A model generated the notes under the pieces. The model was not told the origin of the DNA and did no database searches. It worked only from the letters and a program-made list of their open reading frames with translations. Shown piece after piece: positions 17,384 through 25,526 of a stretch of 36,114 nt of DNA. Position 1 is the first letter of the stretch. Every line of letters starts with the position of its first letter. Origin of the DNA: Bacteroidia bacterium (GTDB lineage Bacteria > Bacteroidota > Bacteroidia > B-17B0 > Aurantibacillaceae); assembly GCA_022842625.1 (NCBI GenBank), contig JALHPG010000026.1, positions 1 through 36,114 on the forward strand, given 5' to 3'. A program made the translations under genes and the position numbers.

Positions 17384-18149
17384 CCTGTGCCTCTTTTGTA
17401 AAACTGTCTGAATAATTAAAACGGGTAATTAAAAATTTATAGTAAGCCTCTCTTATCTCTTCCGGCGATTCGTCGGTGTCTTGCCATTCAAGCCATTCTA
17501 AAGGAATAAGGTTAACAATATTTTTTATTTTTTGTGGTGTTAAAAGTTTTTTAAACTCTGTATTTACTTCATTTAACAAGCTTGCCTTTGGAAGTAATAC
17601 ATGATCTTTTATAAAGGCAAAAGGTGCGGTAGCCTTAACTTCTCGGTTGGTCCAGGTGTATTGAAAATATAAACACGAACCATGATCGATTAGCCAAAGA
17701 TCTTTGTTCCAAATAAGCATATTGGTGTTTCTGAATGTTCGGTCAACGTTAGTAATAAACGAATCTAACCAAACAATTTGAGAGGCCAATTTTGCATCCA
17801 CTGATGTTACAACCGGATCAAATGTAATTGCACCGGAAAGAAAATGCAAGGCTAGATTTAATCCCTGACTTGCTTTTAAAAGATCTTGGATCTCTTCATC
17901 ACCTTCGGTTCTGCCAAAGGCTTCATCTAAATTTGCAAAAACCAATTCGGGTACTTTTAGCCCAAGTGTGCGGGCAATTTCTCCGCCAATTAATTCGGCG
18001 ATCAACGTTTTAACACCGTGCCCACCGCCTTTAAATTTTAGAACATATTTAAAATCATCATCGGCTTCGGCTAAAGCGGGTAAGGAGCCACCTTCGCGAA
18101 GTGGTTGGATATATCGTGTAACGTTAACTGTGCGAAGTGTTGTTGTCAT
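17361..18149 (-). CDS. Short HipA-like protein kinase
   Basis: A 262-residue protein with the HipA/PI4K-type kinase core but without the N-terminal subdomain of full-length HipA (about 440 residues). Key residues are in place: K38 in YVLKFKGGG for ATP binding, catalytic D136 and N141/N143 in FITNVDRTFRNTNML, and D155 in LWLIDHGSCL as the metal ligand. It should therefore be active. HipA kinases phosphorylate targets such as glutamyl-tRNA synthetase, but this short type usually lacks a HipB partner, and none is visible here. It overlaps the DUF3037 gene by 23 bp. A -7-like box lies 18 nt upstream of the start. Its target and role are unknown. Confidence 0.85.
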   Translation of the reverse strand: MTTTLRTVNVTRYIQPLREGGSLPALAEADDDFKYVLKFKGGGHGVKTLIAELIGGEIARTLGLKVPELVFANLDEAFGRTEGDEEIQDLLKASQGLNLALHFLSGAITFDPVVTSVDAKLASQIVWLDSFITNVDRTFRNTNMLIWNKDLWLIDHGSCLYFQYTWTNREVKATAPFAFIKDHVLLPKASLLNEVNTEFKKLLTPQKIKNIVNLIPLEWLEWQDTDESPEEIREAYYKFLITRFNYSDSFTKEAQDAREALI

Positions 18150-18166
18150 TAAAATTTTAAGTGAAT

Positions 18167-18174
18167 CAAAGATA
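18167..18174 (-). promoter_or_regulatory. -7 promoter box for the HipA-like/DUF3037 unit
   Basis: Read on the minus strand this is TATCTTTG, an exact TAnnTTTG match 18 nt upstream of the ATG at 18149. No clear -33 TTG was found at the expected distance. Confidence 0.45.
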
Positions 18175-18242
18175 GTTTTTTTAACTGAAAATTTATTAAA
18201 GAAAAAAATGCGATCATAGAAACTATATTTGGAGGCGGAATT

Positions 18243-18274
18243 AAAAAAGCCTCTCAGTTATGAGAGGCTTTTTT
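18243..18274. terminator. Bidirectional intrinsic terminator
   Basis: A perfect 14-bp stem (18243-18256 with 18261-18274) has a GTTA loop and T/A runs on both sides. It terminates the minus-strand unit ending at 18290 and insulates the HipA-like gene's promoter. Confidence 0.92.
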
Positions 18275-18289
18275 AAGTGTTAATCGTTT

Positions 18290-18634
18290 TTACTTTTTGT
18301 TGATCAAATTAATCGATTCCAAAGGATCTTCAACCTCAATTATTAATTGTTTATAGTTCTCATCTTTTAACTCAATTATAATTGCGTTTTCTTTTTTAGC
18401 AACATCCATAAAGATCTTCCCTCCATCTTGGTAAAATGTACCGGCATTTAAAACATAAGGCATATTGGTGCCAATTAATTTTGCCATATACCAATCTTTA
18501 ATTTTTGTTTCGTCTTGATATGCATTTATGATATGATCATTTGGAATTTTAATTTCGCTTTTAAATGCCCATAATTTGTGCAGTCCAATTATTTCAAACG
18601 TTGTTTCTTTTTCTGTTTTTGTAATTTTTACCAT
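18290..18634 (-). CDS. Small conserved protein, PH-like fold suspected
   Basis: A 114-residue soluble protein with no signal peptide or membrane segment. It alternates predicted beta strands (KITKTEKETTFEIIGL, HKLWAFKSEIKIP) and ends with the pattern AIIIELKDENYKQLIIEVEDP followed by a short helix. That pattern is seen in small bacterial PH-like proteins. I cannot assign a function. It lies 69 bp downstream of the OmpA-family gene on the same strand, so it may share its transcript, and it ends 15 bp before a strong terminator. Confidence 0.7.
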   Translation of the reverse strand: MVKITKTEKETTFEIIGLHKLWAFKSEIKIPNDHIINAYQDETKIKDWYMAKLIGTNMPYVLNAGTFYQDGGKIFMDVAKKENAIIIELKDENYKQLIIEVEDPLESINLINKK

Positions 18635-18703
18635 GATTTCAAATTTTATTTATTTCGAGTTATTCTTCTTTTAAAGGTATAAAATAGTACCTTAAAATTA
18701 GCA

Positions 18704-19867
18704 TCATTTCTTCAATATAAACTCAACCCTTCTGTTTTGTTTTCTGCCTTCCGGTGTTTCGTTCGATTCTATCGGTTTTGTACTGCCATATCCGCCGGAA
18801 CTAACATTGGTGGCAATAACACCTTTAGCTATTAAATAATTGCCCACGGCAGCAGCTCTTTTAATGGATAGTTCTAAATTTTTCGCTTCGTCTCCGGCGT
18901 TATCTGTGTGTCCGTATATTTCTATTTTTAATTTAGGATCTACTTTTAAATAAGCTGCAATTACATCTAACTCGGGAAAAGAAACCGGTGATAAAATAGA
19001 TTCTCCGCTTTGAAAGAGCACATTTTTAAATGCCATCATCACATCCGAAGGCATTTTTTCTATGGTAACAGGTTCCACAAATTCAGTGTCCGGCAATTCA
19101 ACCTGCTGGTTCGCAAAATAGGGGTTAAAAACTTCTGCTGTATCAATTTTTTCACGCTTGTATTCGAACATACTCACATCATCAATATAATAATAGGCAT
19201 CTCTTTCAATTTTTTTATTTATTGGTGAGCTAATTCCCGGTGGCACTGTGTTGCCCGTTTGCCATAACCTTCTAGGAACAAAACTGCCAATTAACAAAGT
19301 ACTTTCACCACCTTTAGCTTTATAGATAATACTGATTTGATGCCACTCGTTGGTTTCCATGCCAACTTCTTCTTCTAATGGAATATACAGAGGTCTAAGG
19401 TCTGTAATGATATCAGAATGCTCGTACTTTACATTTTTGTTTAAAAAACAAACACCAATTTTATCAATTGCAATAGGCGAATAGTCAGAAAGACTGATAT
19501 ACATGCTTAAGATATATTCCTTATTACTTTCTAAAGGAGTGGAGAGTGTTGTTTGAAGATACTCTCTATAATAACCATGCGAAAAAGCAAATATCCCGGC
19601 GTAACATTTTCCAGAACGGGCTTCTTGAATGCCCATGGCATTATTAGGCACATTTACCCTTGAGATCTTTAAATCTTTTTTAGTGCAGGTGCAAAAAAGG
19701 TCGGTAGTACCGCGACTAGGTGAGCTCCAGGAATAAGAGGCATCAATGGCAGAGTAGGTAATAGGGATGAATTTATTTTTTTCAAAACTAGAATCGGCAA
19801 CAAGGTTTTGCGCCAATGTAAATTGACAACTAATTATTAGTATGATCGCAGATAATATAAATTTCAC
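18704..19867 (-). CDS. OmpA-family protein with N-terminal carbohydrate-binding-like domain
   Basis: A 387-residue envelope protein. The signal peptide is cleaved near TLAQ (residue 20). Residues 21-240 form a beta-sandwich-like domain opening with NLVADSSFE and ending YYIDDVSMFEY, the pattern of galactose-binding/CBM-like modules; it has several cysteines (C59, C61, C88). Residues 275-387 are an OmpA C-terminal peptidoglycan-binding domain with IEIYGHTDN (316-323), LSIKRAAAV (333-341) and QNRRVEFIL. Family knowledge says this domain holds the protein to the cell wall from the periplasm or outer membrane. The front domain suggests glycan binding, but its ligand is unknown. It is transcribed divergently from the LamG gene at 20092. 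Confidence 0.85.
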   Translation of the reverse strand: MKFILSAIILIISCQFTLAQNLVADSSFEKNKFIPITYSAIDASYSWSSPSRGTTDLFCTCTKKDLKISRVNVPNNAMGIQEARSGKCYAGIFAFSHGYYREYLQTTLSTPLESNKEYILSMYISLSDYSPIAIDKIGVCFLNKNVKYEHSDIITDLRPLYIPLEEEVGMETNEWHQISIIYKAKGGESTLLIGSFVPRRLWQTGNTVPPGISSPINKKIERDAYYYIDDVSMFEYKREKIDTAEVFNPYFANQQVELPDTEFVEPVTIEKMPSDVMMAFKNVLFQSGESILSPVSFPELDVIAAYLKVDPKLKIEIYGHTDNAGDEAKNLELSIKRAAAVGNYLIAKGVIATNVSSGGYGSTKPIESNETPEGRKQNRRVEFILKK

Positions 19868-20016
19868 GGAAGGAAAATTACAGTAAAATCTGTATAATTC
19901 ATAATTTGAGTTTAATTGCCAATACTGTATTCTAAAAAATGCCCTTTTTATTATAGGATTAACAATTAATTAAAGCTGGTCACTACTTTGTATTTTTTTT
20001 GATATCCCATAAAATG

Positions 20017-20038
20017 AAATTCACACAAAGATGTGACA
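20017..20038 (+). promoter_or_regulatory. Candidate operator, copy 1 (TCACA-N6-TGTGA)
   Basis: The 22-mer contains the inverted repeat TCACA (20021-20025) and TGTGA (20032-20036) with a 6-nt centre. It differs at one base from the copy at 24653-24674 upstream of the response regulator. It lies just upstream of a possible promoter (TTG 20046-20048, 21 nt, CAATTTTG 20070-20077) for the LamG gene. Confidence 0.6.
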
Positions 20039-20091
20039 GACAAAATTGTGTAGTAGAACAATAAAGCCCCAATTTTGCTAAAAAAAAATCT

Positions 20092-21582
20092 ATGAGAAAA
20101 ATTACAAAAAAAATTGCAGTAGCTTTTACTGCGTTGTTTATTACAGCAGGTTTAACCACCATAAAAGCGCAAACTGGTGCAGCCTTAAATATAGCTAGTA
20201 CAGCCACGGCTGATGCTGTTGTGCTAAATCAAGCTATTAGTACTAATTCTTTGGTTGGAAAGACAAAAATTACAGTTGAGGCTTGGGTAAGACCAACCAC
20301 CCTTGCTGGTAATGGTTGTATTGTTGGTAATTATACCAGCCCGTTAAACCAATTACAGTTTCTATTTCGTAGAGATGGAACTCAATATTTATTTTTAGTA
20401 GGTCCTGGAAATGCCCCAGCATATATGGGCGTTACCACTCCTGTAAATACTGCAACAGTTAATATCTGGCAGCACGTGGCTTGTGTGTATGATGGCACAG
20501 TAACTAGAGTTTTTATTAATGGTGTTTTGTCTGCCACTAACAGCATATCAAGCTACACGTTTGCGGCTAATACTAATTCAATAATTATTGGAACAAATTC
20601 TATTAATGAGTCTTTTAACGGAGATGTTGATGAGTTACGCATTTGGAACACCAACCGTTCAAAATGTGAAATTAATACTTATATGAATTGTGAAATTCCT
20701 GGTAATGCTGCCAATTTAATTGCTAATTACCATTTTAATCAGGGTGTTGCAGCCGCTAATAACTCAACAGTTACAACCTTATTTGATGCTACAACTAATG
20801 GATATAACGGAACCTTGAATAATTTTGCTCTGACTGGGGCAACCGGAAATTGGGTAACACCAGGCGGAGTTGTTTCAAATTTTACTACTTCTATAGCTAC
20901 TCCTGGTTATACAAATACTGCTTTAGGTATTTGCCCCGGAGGTACTGTAGCTCTTGGTAGTACTAATGTAACCTCATTTACTTGGACACCTACATTAACA
21001 AATAATACACCATTTACACCAACTGCTAGTACTAGTTATTCATTTACAGGAACTAATTCGGTAACTACTTGTTCAATTTCAAGCGTGGCTAACGTTACAG
21101 TAAATCCTAACCCAACGGTTACTGCTGTTTCAAGCGCAACTAATTTAATTTGTACTGGTCAAACTGCTACAATAACTGCCGGTGGTGCTAATTCTTATGT
21201 TTGGAACACCACTGCAACTACAGCAGTTGTTGCTATTAGTCCAACGGTAACAACTACTTATACTGTTACAGGCACCAATTTAAATGGTTGTTCAAATGTT
21301 GCCACAGTTACTCAAAGTGTAAGTGCTTGTACTGGTATTGTTAACAGTTTAAGTGAAGTAAATCTTGAAATTTATCCAAATCCTTCAACCGGATTGTTTA
21401 ATATTAAATCTAATTCTCAAATGACAATTGAGGTATTTGATATGTTAGGCAGTTTAATTTTAGAAACGGATATCAATGCAGGCGATTATAAACTTAACCT
21501 AGAAGAACAAAATAAAGGTTTATACATTGTTAAGTGTACATCTCAAGGTCAGGTTAGATCTTATCGATTAATTAAAGAATAA
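20092..21582 (+). CDS. LamG-domain surface protein with T9SS sorting domain
   Basis: A 496-residue secreted protein. The signal peptide ends near TIKAQ (residue 27). A LamG/concanavalin-type domain spans about 30-205, with ITVEAWVRPTT, WQHVACVYDGT, VFINGVL and the closing GDVDELRIWN; such domains bind glycans or proteins. Two short Ig/PKD-like modules follow (about 260-325 and 330-405), each with a PTxxTxYxxTGTN pattern and a cysteine pair. The type A T9SS domain occupies about 423-496 (IYPNPSTG, FDMLGS, NKGLYIVK). The protein should be displayed at the cell surface. The sensor kinase and response regulator genes lie directly downstream, and its upstream region shares a 22-bp dyad with the regulator gene. 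A terminator closes it, so expression is separate from the kinase. Confidence 0.88.
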   Translation: MRKITKKIAVAFTALFITAGLTTIKAQTGAALNIASTATADAVVLNQAISTNSLVGKTKITVEAWVRPTTLAGNGCIVGNYTSPLNQLQFLFRRDGTQYLFLVGPGNAPAYMGVTTPVNTATVNIWQHVACVYDGTVTRVFINGVLSATNSISSYTFAANTNSIIIGTNSINESFNGDVDELRIWNTNRSKCEINTYMNCEIPGNAANLIANYHFNQGVAAANNSTVTTLFDATTNGYNGTLNNFALTGATGNWVTPGGVVSNFTTSIATPGYTNTALGICPGGTVALGSTNVTSFTWTPTLTNNTPFTPTASTSYSFTGTNSVTTCSISSVANVTVNPNPTVTAVSSATNLICTGQTATITAGGANSYVWNTTATTAVVAISPTVTTTYTVTGTNLNGCSNVATVTQSVSACTGIVNSLSEVNLEIYPNPSTGLFNIKSNSQMTIEVFDMLGSLILETDINAGDYKLNLEEQNKGLYIVKCTSQGQVRSYRLIKE

Positions 21583-21601
21583 TAATACATTACCTTTTAT
21601 T

Positions 21602-21637
21602 AAGCCCCTCCAATAAAATGGAGGGGCTTTCTTTTTA
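21602..21637 (+). terminator. Intrinsic terminator after the LamG gene
   Basis: A perfect 11-bp stem (21602-21612 with 21619-21629) has a 6-nt loop and is followed by TCTTTTT. Confidence 0.88.
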
Positions 21638-21666
21638 TACACATACATAATTCCTATTTTAGCGCT

Positions 21667-24648
21667 GTGTTGAACAAACGTATCTATATAACTTTTTTAT
21701 TTTTACTAGTATTGGTCTCTTTTTTTAAAACCCAAACGAGTTCAAATGAAGCAGTAGACAATCTTAATATTAGTTCTATTACAAAGGATCAATATGGCCG
21801 AATTTGGATTGGTACATTCTCTGGATTAAAATGTTATGATGGTTCTCAATTAATAGAATTTAATTCAAAACAATATCAAGATCTTTTTCCAGATGGCGGA
21901 ATAATTGGTGTGGTTTTTAATCCGGCTCAAAAAAAGCTAGTTATTACTACTAAAAAAGGAGTTGTTTTTTTTGATCCAGATAATTATAAAAGTAAACTAC
22001 TAAGTTTATCTGATTTAAAAATAAAAAATCTCAAAAACGGTATCTGGTTTCCTTGTATAGATGAGGAAGGCAATACGTGGTGTAGTGATAACGAAGGTGG
22101 TTTAATAAAGATCGATAAATATTTAAACTCAAAAATATTACGCTTTAAATTGCCCATTAATTCTGATTTATTGTATACATACGGCAATTATAATGGGTTT
22201 TCGAGTGTTAGTTGCTCAAATGGAAATATTTATTTCGGAACAAGACGCAGCGAAGTATGTAGATTCAATGTTTCAAGTAACAAGGTAAGTGTTGTGAGTA
22301 ACGATCATAGAGCTATTAATGGTATTTATCATTATGGCGGGGATTTGGTATTTTCTGATTTTGATGGACTAAATTTTAAAAGAGAATCTGACACAAGTAT
22401 AAAGTCGCATATTCCGGCTCACTTAATAAGTTTTTTGTATAAGGATGATAATAACGAATTATGGTACGTTTTGAATAAAACCCAATTGTTTAAATTAAAT
22501 GAAAATAAGAAGCCGGAGTTAGTTTATGAATTAAGTACTGAACAAATAAATAAACATAAAATTATAAGAGCGATATTGGTTGATAAAGATAGAGTATGGC
22601 TTGCAACCGAGCGTGGCTTATTGATTATAAATAAGCCGCTTAAAGCATTTTATAAAATATTCGATAAACTGCCTGGCTATTCTAATATGGAATTGAGCTC
22701 AAGAGGAATAGTTGCAAAGGATGATTCAATTATAATATGCGCTGGTTACAATTATTTAGCATCGTACAATAAACGCTCTAATGAAATTAAATCGTTAATT
22801 GATAAAGAATCTTCCAAAGAAATAATTCCTTACGGTTTGTGTATTACAGGAGATAGTTTATGGATTGGTTCTGAAGGAGGAGGCTTGGGGATATTTAGTT
22901 TTAAAGCTTTAAAATTAAAAAGGCCTGAATTTAGTAATAAAGTTCCGCCAAAATATTTTGTTTATGGCGGATTGATAAGATGTGTTACAAAAGTTGATTC
23001 TTTTATTTATTTAGGTGAATATGGGATATTTGGATTATATAACTTAAAAACAAAAAAAGTAATTGATAGTTACTCGCCAGAATGGCCAAGCAAATGGGCT
23101 AGGGAGAAGACGAATAACATCAATCAAATTTTAAAATTAAACAATAATGAGTTGTTGTTTGTTGCAACTGGAATAATTGTTATAACCAATAAGCAGTTTA
23201 GTATTACGAATATAATCAAACCAGAAAATCTCCATGGAGGTACTAAGGATTTTTTAATACTTAATGTAATGCTTGACACGGAAAATAACTTTTGGATAAG
23301 CACTGATAGAGCAGGTTTATGTTTATACAATAGAAAAACTAAAAAATGTAAATGGTTTAACACTCAAAATGGCTTATGTGATAATACAGTTTATTATTGT
23401 CTTCAATCGCAAGATAATAGAGTTTGGGTAGCAACAAATTTTGGCTTAAGTGTTATAGATGTTGAAAATAATCGTATCAATAATTTTTTTGAAGAGGATG
23501 GCATAGTCAATAACGAATTTAATTCTAACTCTTATTATAAAGCAAATAATGGCGATCTCTATTTTGGTGGCATGAAAGGTGTTACCAGAATAATACCTTC
23601 CTTGTTAAAATTAAATTCTTCGAACGATCATTTAATTTTGTCATCAATTTACATGACCGGCTTTAAAAATAACGATTCACTTTATTTATCGGGATTGAAT
23701 AAAATAAAAAATATTGTTTTGCCATATCATTCGCGATTTATAAAGGTCACCTTCTCTTTGTTAAATTACTCGAATAAAAATAAATATGAATTTAGACTGC
23801 TTGGAATAGATTCCGCTTGGTTAAGCTTAGGAAATACCAATACGGTTATGTTTAATTCACTAGAGCCCGGAAATTATACTTTGCAAATAAGAGCCTGGAA
23901 TGAGCGGGGAGAATTAAATCCCGAAGTAATAACTTTATCAATTCTGGCCGAACAGGTGTTTTATTTGCAGCTATGGTTTATTGTATCGTCTGCTATTATC
24001 ATTACTATATTGATTGGGTTCATTTTTTACATTGTTTACAGAACAAAGATCAAAGGTCTGCATAAAATGGCCGACATGCGTTTAAAAATAGCAACCGATC
24101 TGCATGATCAGGTAGGAGGTTTATTGAATAAAACAGCAACACAAGCAGATATTGCTAAAATGAGACTAAAACAAGAAGATGGTTCACTTACAAAAATTGC
24201 AGATAATAGCAGGGTAGCCCTAAATAGTATGCGCGATATTTTATGGAACCTTGATCCGCGAAATGATAATCCCGAAAGTTTAGTGGTAAGAATGAGTGAG
24301 TACGCTCAAAAGATGCTCGATGATACTAATTATTACGAATTAAATTTAGCTATTTTAAAAGAGGTTGAATTATCTCATGAAATAAGGCAAGTTATTAATA
24401 CAGTTTTTAAAGAATCTATCAATAATATTGTAAAGCACGCAAGTAATGAGCGAGTGCTGGTTAAAGTTGAAAAAACAGCGGTAGGTCTTGTTCTATCTGT
24501 TTATAATTCCGGCAAATTTGTCTCTAAAAATGAATTTAGTGGGCAAGGTTTAAGGAATATGAAAATGAGAATAGAAAAGATAGGTGGAGAGTTTAAGATC
24601 GAACATGATGAAGGAGTATTAGTAATATTTAAAATCCCCATCAAGTGA
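21667..24648 (+). CDS. Two-component sensor histidine kinase with periplasmic propeller (reg_prop/Y_Y_Y/HisKA_3)
   Basis: A 993-residue membrane kinase. An N-terminal signal/anchor (about 4-22) leads into two-component-regulator propeller repeats (about 30-690), for example DQYGRIWIGTFSGLKCYDG and NRVWVATNFGLSVID-type blades. A Y_Y_Y domain follows (about 690-765, with YEFRLLGID and YTLQIRAWNERG). A transmembrane helix lies near 769-793. The cytoplasmic part has the HisKA_3 motif ATDLHDQVGG with H813 as the phosphorylation site, the N-box KESINNIVKHA (near 919) and the G-box GQGLRNMKMR (near 959). There is no fused receiver; the regulator is the next gene. The start is GTG 21667 or TTG 21670; no ATG fits. 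It probably senses an extracellular polymer or degradation product, which is an inference. Confidence 0.93.
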   Translation: MLNKRIYITFLFLLVLVSFFKTQTSSNEAVDNLNISSITKDQYGRIWIGTFSGLKCYDGSQLIEFNSKQYQDLFPDGGIIGVVFNPAQKKLVITTKKGVVFFDPDNYKSKLLSLSDLKIKNLKNGIWFPCIDEEGNTWCSDNEGGLIKIDKYLNSKILRFKLPINSDLLYTYGNYNGFSSVSCSNGNIYFGTRRSEVCRFNVSSNKVSVVSNDHRAINGIYHYGGDLVFSDFDGLNFKRESDTSIKSHIPAHLISFLYKDDNNELWYVLNKTQLFKLNENKKPELVYELSTEQINKHKIIRAILVDKDRVWLATERGLLIINKPLKAFYKIFDKLPGYSNMELSSRGIVAKDDSIIICAGYNYLASYNKRSNEIKSLIDKESSKEIIPYGLCITGDSLWIGSEGGGLGIFSFKALKLKRPEFSNKVPPKYFVYGGLIRCVTKVDSFIYLGEYGIFGLYNLKTKKVIDSYSPEWPSKWAREKTNNINQILKLNNNELLFVATGIIVITNKQFSITNIIKPENLHGGTKDFLILNVMLDTENNFWISTDRAGLCLYNRKTKKCKWFNTQNGLCDNTVYYCLQSQDNRVWVATNFGLSVIDVENNRINNFFEEDGIVNNEFNSNSYYKANNGDLYFGGMKGVTRIIPSLLKLNSSNDHLILSSIYMTGFKNNDSLYLSGLNKIKNIVLPYHSRFIKVTFSLLNYSNKNKYEFRLLGIDSAWLSLGNTNTVMFNSLEPGNYTLQIRAWNERGELNPEVITLSILAEQVFYLQLWFIVSSAIIITILIGFIFYIVYRTKIKGLHKMADMRLKIATDLHDQVGGLLNKTATQADIAKMRLKQEDGSLTKIADNSRVALNSMRDILWNLDPRNDNPESLVVRMSEYAQKMLDDTNYYELNLAILKEVELSHEIRQVINTVFKESINNIVKHASNERVLVKVEKTAVGLVLSVYNSGKFVSKNEFSGQGLRNMKMRIEKIGGEFKIEHDEGVLVIFKIPIK

Positions 24649-24652
24649 TCTA

Positions 24653-24674
24653 AAATTCACATAAAGATGTGACA
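24653..24674 (+). promoter_or_regulatory. Candidate operator, copy 2 (TCACA-N6-TGTGA)
   Basis: TCACA (24657-24661) and TGTGA (24668-24672) flank a 6-nt centre. It matches copy 1 at 21 of 22 positions. It fills most of the 59-bp gap between the kinase stop and the regulator ATG (24708), a natural place for autoregulation. Confidence 0.6.
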
Positions 24675-24707
24675 AGATCGCATATTATTTTTACTTAATT
24701 TTAAACT

Positions 24708-25334
24708 ATGATCAAACTAGCCATTGTAGAGGATGATGTTGAGTTCTCAGAATTATTAAGGGATTATCTTTTAACAGATAGTACTTTTACTGAAATTCAA
24801 TTATTTGAAAGTGTTGAAAATTTTTTGATCCCAATTGAGGAAGGGTATTGTCCGCATGTAGTTTTGCAGGATATTAATTTGAATGGTATGTCGGGTCTTG
24901 AAGCCATTTCTATTTACAAGAAAAAAATACCACAATCAAAGGTTTTAATGAATAGTGTGTTACAGGATAGTGACAGCGTTTTTTCGGCCATTTGCGCCGG
25001 CGCCCTGGGTTACATTGAAAAAGGAAATAGTATGGAAAAGGTGAAAGAGGCTATCATAACCTTGCATCAAGGTGGATCGCCAATGTCACCCAGTATTGCG
25101 CGACATGTGATCAATTTCTTTAATCCGGCAAAAAAATTCGAAGAAGATCTTAGTCCACGTGAACTTGAAATTGTTCAAGGAATACTTGACGGATTAAGCT
25201 ATAAAATGATCGCAGAAAAACATTTTGTGTCGTTAGATACTGTTCGCACACATATAAGCCGTATTTACAGGAAGCTTCATATAAATAGTAAAGGCGAGTT
25301 AATTGCCATTTATCTAGGCAATACTAAAAAGTAA
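24708..25334 (+). CDS. NarL/LuxR-type response regulator
   Basis: A 208-residue DNA-binding response regulator. The receiver domain (1-120) has the acidic pair D9/D10, phospho-acceptor D55 in LQDINLNGMSG, S83 and K105. The C-terminal LuxR-type HTH (148-202) reads LSPRELEIVQGILDG, then SYKMIAEKHF and the recognition helix SLDTVRTHISRIYRKL. This pairs by family logic with HisKA_3 kinases such as the one encoded 59 bp upstream. The intervening gap holds a dyad repeated upstream of the LamG gene, suggesting that the regulator controls itself and the LamG surface protein. Confidence 0.95.
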   Translation: MIKLAIVEDDVEFSELLRDYLLTDSTFTEIQLFESVENFLIPIEEGYCPHVVLQDINLNGMSGLEAISIYKKKIPQSKVLMNSVLQDSDSVFSAICAGALGYIEKGNSMEKVKEAIITLHQGGSPMSPSIARHVINFFNPAKKFEEDLSPRELEIVQGILDGLSYKMIAEKHFVSLDTVRTHISRIYRKLHINSKGELIAIYLGNTKK

Positions 25335-25358
25335 TTTTAAATACGATCGAAATTTATT

Positions 25359-25443
25359 GTTAGTGCAGGTGTGCTCTAACTTAAAGTTTATTTCAAAGCC
25401 ACATCAAGTTTAAATGAAATAAAGTGATATTAGCTTTATTTCA
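25359..25443. other. Two hairpins in the gap between response regulator and TPR gene
   Basis: A weak hairpin at 25359-25380 (GTTAG/CTAAC plus two further pairs around a mismatch) and a 10-bp hairpin at 25415-25443 (TGAAATAAAG with CTTTATTTCA, 9-nt loop) lie between the converging genes. Neither has a good T-tract; they may be weak terminators. Confidence 0.35.
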
Positions 25444-25526
25444 TAATTCCTAAAAACAACAAATGGATACTTTTAGGTTATTTGTTACATATCTAAAATT
25501 GAAACCTTTTTTAGAATAACTACTTA

